Shown in pieces: positions 58,377 through 64,000 of a stretch of DNA of 64,000 bases; position 1 is the stretch's first letter, and the number at the start of each line of letters is the position of its first letter. The stretch covers positions 62,001-126,000 of the forward strand of contig CALYLX010000147.1 in the NCBI GenBank assembly GCA_944990035.1. Reading direction: 5' to 3'. Source of the DNA: Clitopilus passeckerianus (lineage: Eukaryota > Basidiomycota > Agaricomycetes > Agaricales > Entolomataceae). Both the position numbers and the translations under genes were made by a program. The notes under the pieces were generated by a model, which was given only the letters and a program-made list of their open reading frames with translations, made no database searches and was not told the DNA's origin.

Positions 58377-58477
58377 TATGTGGCCAGGCTCCCACCCGGT
58401 CGTCTCACGAGCTTAGGGAATTCGCCTTCTCTTTTCCCTAAGGTCGTGAGTCGACCGGGCGAGAGTCTGCCCACAAG
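58377..58477. repeat. Long hairpin with a 26 bp core stem
   Basis: The arms CCCGGTCGTCTCACGAGCTT (from 58395) and the reverse complement of 58434-58459 pair over about 26 bp with two mismatches around a 12-14 nt loop. Weaker pairing (TGTGG/CCACA) extends the stem to about 45 bp. Confidence 0.6.
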
Positions 58478-59990
58478 ATCGATAGTCCCCTGCCGTACGC
58501 TTGAGGCACCAGAACTTGAAGTCAGGATCGGCTGACTTCGTAAGTTCTTATTACTTAGGTTCCAAAAGCGCACGTCAGGAGATTGGGCATGGGTCTGAGA
58601 AGTGCGTAGAATAGTCTAGATAGCGAAACTCCTTGAGAAAGGTGAGGCATTGCGCCTAGTTTATGCATGCGGCTGACGGTTGAAATATTGACGAGTTGAA
58701 GGTTGTCTTGGAACTACTGTATCGTATTACGGGTCGGGATCTCGAATCTGTCACCTGAATCCCATTAAATTTTTATAGTATTGTCTTCTGTACGCCTCTA
58801 TTGAAAGCCCGTGTCGCCGTGAAATGTTGGCACCTGGCATAGATCGGGGTTTCTATGCCTATTCAACATGATGGCGGAATTTTGAAGGGAACGAGGCGGA
58901 GTCCTATGAACATGACACCCTTGTCACAACGTCAGCGCTGGAGCACTTAGTGGTAGTTCTGAGCCATTCCTGATTGTATTATTAGTGCCGTTGATTAGAT
59001 TTGTACCCGCCGACCGAGCATTGACATTGAGCTGCGGATTGCTTCTACCACTGTTTGTGCTAGACCATGCTTCTGATAGCTGACGTGATAGATACGTATC
59101 GTCTACTAGAAGTCGTAAGTTTGATACTTACCGATTTTCTCTGAATTAATCTTTGGGTTGTGTCTCATCCTTACAATGTCTGCCCTCACCAACACAAGCT
59201 CAACCTTAAGAAAGTTTACTTGTATAATCAAAGCTGGACGATTTTCTGGAATCCTGAACTCATAGTGTCTTCAAGTAAATTGGGATCAAGGCCTCCAAAA
59301 GAGCGCGAAAGACAGCATGCGCCTCCTCGTAGGGTAGTTCATTGTACATGAAAACAATGCTGAATCAAAATATATCCGGCCGGGAGATCGGGTTATGCCA
59401 CCAATGGAGGCGAGGTGATCTCGAACGGCTTCGGCAGTGAGATAATGATGAGTCTCTGGTAGGATTGTTCGTCAATATTCACGGTTGTAACGAAATGGCT
59501 TTGGAAGATATTACGAGTCGTGACATGCTGGACCAATCCCACTCGTTCTCGAGCACCTTAGAGATCAACAATGAGACCTCCTCCCTCATCAAGTAGTAAC
59601 CTCCCCCAGATATTTGCGGTAGCAGTCAAGCAGTGAGCTCATCTTCGTATCCAACATTGTACGTGCTTTCAAGTTGTTGAGACCAGGTGTGGGGGACATT
59701 TTATCTCAACTCGCCTAATCTCGACTAGGAGTTGAGTGAGAAACGCGTTGTCAAAATTTGAGCGGAAGTCGACATGTGTGCAATGGGATGAATCTGCCTC
59801 AATCGCGAGCCTAAGAACAGTAGATTGTACGAACCCCGTGAGAAGCAGGCTGTCAAGTCACCTTCCCCGAACGTTTGTTACAGCATCTTATGTCATTGAC
59901 ACCAGCCAGCCACTCTAGCCATTGAGCAAAAGGTAACAATGAACCAGGATGGATCCAACCGGAGATATATTTCTACCCATCTAGTGTTAT

Positions 59991-60052
59991 TTCTTCAATA
60001 CTTGATAAGTCGCCTGCACTGCAGGGGAGGCGTTTTGTCAAGTATTGAAGAA
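59991..60052. repeat. Hairpin with about 24 bp arms
   Basis: The left arm begins TTCTTCAATACTTGA (59991-60005) and its inverted copy TCAAGTATTGAAGAA ends at 60052. Pairing resumes after a small internal bulge (CGCCT/AGGCG) around a loop of roughly 10 nt. Confidence 0.65.
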
Positions 60053-61189
60053 CGAATACTCGTTTGTCAGGTCCTGATGCAATCTGGCACAGCCGGCCGT
60101 TCCTAGCTTCTCACATTGAGCGGCTTCGGACGGCGGGCGGTGCGAGAATTTCTGCCTATCAAGGCAGATAAACGCAGCAGGAGGGGGCAACTACAGAACG
60201 TCTCTCCTACCACTGTATCTCCGTTTGTCGTTTGAGATTTCCACCCGCAGCTCATTCAGGGACGGCCACGGCTGTTGACAATATGCATAGCCGTTTAGCC
60301 TCAAGCCGGTAAATGGGCCCCTGTGGAGCGCTCGGGAAGACTGAGATATGTATGTCATTGCAGGATAGTCGGGCGGGAAGAGACAGCATGATCTCGAGGT
60401 GCCTCGACCAGGGGCAGGCGTGTATCGGGGCCTTGTGCTCGTTTAAGTGCCTCGTCGAGAATGATCGTGTTCGTTCATAATTAGTCTTTTTTGTTATTCA
60501 TCCAAGCGACTAAACTAATAAGAACACCAGTCGTTCCGAGGGAACATGACTTAACAGAGCGTCCTGTATTTATCCCTTCTCCAGTCCAGCCAAGTTGTAG
60601 GAGCGAAACGGCCAGCCAACAGACAGTGTTCGTTCTTCGAAGATATCTGTATATCCCAGATGTTGTATATTGAAGTAAGGCGGCGAATGCCAAAAAGATT
60701 CAGAACTGTCAGAAAATCGAGCTAAGATCTTGCTGGTGCGAGAGGCCTCAGCCCAGTCAGTCGAGGCGTAGGCGCATCCATAGCAAACATCAGGGAAGGG
60801 AAGACAGGTCGCAACCAGGAACGTAGATCCTGGCACCTATCTCTTGCGAACTCGGATGGATTTTGAGAGGTTTGAGCTGCACTCAAGGACGAGTGCTGTT
60901 GAAACTGCAGGACAGCAACAGACACGTGAAACGTATCTCGCAATAATATAGGAGCCAGAATGGGGTTGGGTACTGACCTTTGCCTCGCCACTTCTCAAGG
61001 CTGTTAGTTCTGAGATTGCTGTTGTTCTGGTGGTAGATTCCAGCACGTACGTCTGGGTTTTTGATATGTATGGTAGGAAGGAAGCACCGCGATCAGAGAA
61101 TGAAGCCGTCAGGACAATTATCTGATTTACCATTGCAATCACTTCTGGCGCCAGAATCTATTTACAACGGAAAACCTTGGGAAACCAGC

Positions 61190-61299
61190 CAAAGAAACCT
61201 GTTATACCTTTCCGGCACATGTTTCCCTAAGAAAAAGGCAAGGAAACCTGCCTTTTTACCATAGAAACCGGCCAGAAACAGGTATAACAGGTTTCTTTG
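61190..61299. repeat. Palindromic 110 bp element with 20 bp perfect ends
   Basis: CAAAGAAACCTGTTATACCT at 61190-61209 is the exact reverse complement of 61280-61299. The inner sequence is partly palindromic too (AAAAAGGCA/TGCCTTTTT), as in a small MITE or folded element. Confidence 0.75.
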
Positions 61300-62323
61300 A
61301 CACAATTCCCGACAGAAACAGCACCCGACGCCAGTAGTGAATTTTGAAGCAAGTCGCAAGTTTGACCAGAAGTGATACTCCCTAACTTGAAGAGCGGGAA
61401 CGGTTCGGCAACCCGCATGCAAGTTGAACGTTGAAGGTGATGTCGCTCATGGAACGTTTGGAGTAGCCAAAGGCAAGAAAAACGAGCGAGCCGCTTCCGA
61501 GTGAATCAAATGGCAGGAACCCAAGGTGTGCCATTGCCGGGAGTTTATGGCATCAAGGGCCTTTGGAGAGTCGACATTTGTCATGCTAGTCGACCTGGTC
61601 ATGCACTACAGTAGAGCATGGAGAGCGTAATGAAGGAACCAATGGATATGATGGTCGTGGCATGGACTAAGCACGCTCTGGCCCATTGATCATAATAAAA
61701 TTCAAAAAAAACAGCCATAGTTAGTGACTGGTAACAGCGTAGTCGTGGGTTCCACCATCCAGAATCTTCTCTTCACTACTGGTCTCAGTACTCTTCGGGC
61801 TTCAATGCCAGACGAGTTCGTCCGAACTATCGCCCGGGATTCGATTCCGCAATCCGACCATTCGTCAGGGCCCGCTGTAATACTTGAATTGTAGGAAGGC
61901 AGGCCCGGACTTTGATGTCGCAACTAATGTTATCTATGTTTTCATATGATAGGTTGTATGTAGATTGTTTTTGTAATATATTTGTAGTGTGAAATAGATA
62001 TGTAAACTCTGTTCCCCGATGATTCTGTCACGAGAGCTTCTTCATGAGGGCCCGACGTGGCCACAGTCACTTGAACCCAACCTCAACTTCCATGCTGCTT
62101 CGCGCGACAACACTTGACACTTCGTTCCGAACTTTACATACCTCGTAGCTTTTCTAAATGCTTTCCACGATGAAGGTCGGGACAAGGTCCAATATATTCC
62201 ACCTGGGGTCGAAGGAAACCTATCAGGAGAGTCAGAACGGTCACGGCTCACAGCCTTTTGCCTTGAGGCCGGATAGACGCCCAATGCGACTGCTTAGTGT
62301 CGCAGGCGAACGTTCTCCGCAAC

Positions 62324-64000
62324 ATGGAGGGCGTAGATACCCACAGCTCTGGATGCTTTCCATGCAGATGGTCTAAGGGCGAGAAGGCGAAGAAGAAGGG
62401 CGTCACCTCTGCTAAAGTTCGTTTTTTTTTTTTTGGCTCACTGTGCTGCTGTTTGGTTCTGAAACCTCCCATTCGTCTTGTAGAATGAGGCGTCCAATAG
62501 AAACACGGTCAAGGAGAAAGCAATCCTTGAAGAGGGTCTTTTACCGAGCACTACAGATTACGCTATCGAAGCTACCAAGAAGACAATTGATATCCTGAAG
62601 GGTGTAGCTGCGCTTGTCCCGTTCCCACTCGTTAAAGACATCCTGGAGCTGGGTCTCAATATCATATCTACCTGCGAGGTACTTTTTAGTTTCAATGTTT
62701 GTCATAAGATTGACCCTAACCACATTGCCCGTTGGTGTAGGCAATAAATGATGTTCGGGACAAGGTTAATGGGCTCAAGAACCGTATTGCCACATTCTTG
62801 CTCGTTGTTGCCAAAGTCTCAAAGGACCCATCTGAAGACAGTTCGCGTGAGAAGCTCTCGGAGGAGCTTACAGGAGATTTGCACGATCTGAAAGAGTATG
62901 TTGGCACTCACCGATGCCGGTGTCACCGTTGAACGTATCCTTCCCATTGTATAGGTGCCTTTCTTCAATAACCAAGCGCTTGGATGTCATCAATGACCAG
63001 AATGCTCTGTTGACTGGTCTACTCGCTCAACCTAACTTCAGGGTGATTGACGACTGTGAGTTGGAGTTCCAGGACGGCGTGGACCGCTTTCAGGTAAGAA
63101 ATAGTTTATTTGTCACGTATCCCATCTAATAGCGATTCCAGACTTTGCGAGCCATTTGTGCTGCCCAGGATTTAGCAACGATACAGCAACAACTCGTGAA
63201 TCTGTACGGCATCACCCAGGAGATGGCCAACGATGTCAAAGTCACTCGAGAAAAAGTAGAGGGTATCGAGAGTCAAGTCTCTGAGCTCAAATCCATGCTC
63301 GCAAAGGATGGTGCCCAATCCTCGCATGCCACCGTCCTCGCTAAGATGCCTCGGGCTCCCGGCATTTTTTTCGGTCGTGACGGCATTGTCCAACGCATTG
63401 CAGAACAGCTATCAAACAGGGAGACATCACGCCCTCGGATTTGTATCCTTGGAGCAGGAGGCATGGGCAAGACTTCAACTGCTCTGGCGATAATGGAGCA
63501 CGAGTTGGTCAAGGCGTCTTTCCCAGAGCACAGCCGTTTCTGGGTGCCGTGCATCAGCGCCAACTCCCCGACTCTTTTTCTCTCAATTCTCTCGAAGCAT
63601 GTCCGGGCGCAGAAGGAAATGGATGACCCTCTCGACGATATCATCTCCTCCCTCCAAAAACACAGTGCTCCGTGCGTCATCCTCCTTGATAACTTCGAGA
63701 CACCCTGGCACCCTATCGAAGGGGATCAAGACACCATTAGGCAAATCCTTGAAGCTCTAGACTCCCTTTCACACGTTGCAATCTTGGTCACCATGAGGTC
63801 GGAATTTGCCCCTCTGGACCATTGGATCTGCGAACATCTAGTACAAGTCAAACCAGAGGATTCGAGAAGAATTTACATTGCTATCGATCCCGGTGCTGCC
63901 ACCCACCCTGAGCTTGACCAGCTACTAAACGTGCTGGGCCACCTTCCATATGCCATCACTCTCATGGCTTCCCGCGGGAAGCGGTCATTTGCAAATCCGA
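62324..64000 (+). CDS. NLR-like NTPase with HeLo/MLKL-type N-terminus, truncated by the window
   Basis: Exons 62324-62416, 62484-62678, 62741-62895, 62955-63093 and 63142 onward join in frame; the last is open at base 64000. The first about 200 residues form amphipathic helices (YAIEATKKTIDILKGVAALV, VNGLKNRIATFLLVVAKVSK) resembling the four-helix MLKL/HeLo-like domain seen on many mushroom NLRs, whose relatives permeabilise membranes. A linker leads to an NB-ARC-like NTPase: FFGRDGIVQRI, P-loop CILGAGGMGKTSTAL, Walker B CVILLDNFETPW and a VTMRSE sensor. TPR repeats usually follow but lie outside. The N-terminal leader has a CFPC motif and a Lys-rich stretch that could aid membrane contact. 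Confidence 0.82.

Larger units (their letters stand above)
57740..62323. other. 4.6 kb gene-poor region
   Basis: No open frame with protein-family features on either strand; the longest are 60-100 codons and overlapping. It contains three long imperfect hairpins (58377-58477, 59991-60052, 61190-61299) listed separately. No convincing tRNA was found. Confidence 0.5.

Noticed and set aside
61781..61860. tRNA suggested by a T-loop-like GATTCGATTCC near 61850.
   Set aside because: No matching acceptor stem, D-arm or anticodon arm upstream on either strand.

Overview
The window looks like a chromosomal segment of a filamentous basidiomycete, most likely an Agaricomycete. Genes are split by many 45-70 bp GT-AG introns. 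Several families typical of mushrooms are present: a DUF6534 membrane protein, BTB proteins, and NLR-like NTPases with a HeLo/MLKL-type N-terminus. Housekeeping genes are of standard eukaryotic type (cytosolic seryl-tRNA synthetase, Asterix, mitochondrial carrier). No bacterial operons, CRISPR arrays or rRNA genes were seen. All gene models were read by eye, and exon limits are given where the reading frame closed.

Layout. 0-1.5 kb: C-terminally truncated NACHT NTPase (minus). 2.6-8.8 kb: one intact ArsB/citrate-type transporter and two decayed paralogues. 9.6-16.8 kb: Asterix (PAT complex), mitochondrial NAD+-type carrier, WH1/EVH1 protein and a large Ser/Thr kinase. 17.6-29.07 kb: an 11.47 kb DNA transposon with about 0.5 kb terminal inverted repeats and a 7 bp target duplication. 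It carries an integrase-type DDE transposase with one nonsense codon, a BTB gene split by a nested solo LTR, and two long unrecognised multi-exon genes. It sits inside an open frame whose halves can be rejoined in frame. 30-32.3 kb: a 71-aa protein and a DUF6534 membrane protein. 34.1-35.7 kb: MoCF/molybdopterin-binding-domain protein. 36-40.6 kb: one intact cupin gene, two broken copies (one with an inverted 5' half) and an ankyrin-repeat gene. 40.7-44.1 kb: two unknown proteins. 44.6-47.8 kb: secreted GH127/DUF1680-type glycoside hydrolase. 48.9-51.3 kb: Golgi-type GT32 glycosyltransferase. 51.5-53.2 kb: seryl-tRNA synthetase, divergent from an acidic protein. 55.4-57.7 kb: C-terminally anchored membrane protein. 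57.7-62.3 kb: almost gene-free, with three long hairpins. 62.3 kb to the end: a second NLR-type gene, open at the window edge.

There is no obvious single pathway. The core genes (Asterix, carrier, SerRS, kinase) are ordinary. The accessory content, namely NLRs at both ends, decaying tandem families and nested mobile DNA, marks a plastic region. The best candidate for an undescribed system is the 11.47 kb transposon with its integrase-like transposase, BTB cargo and two unknown genes.
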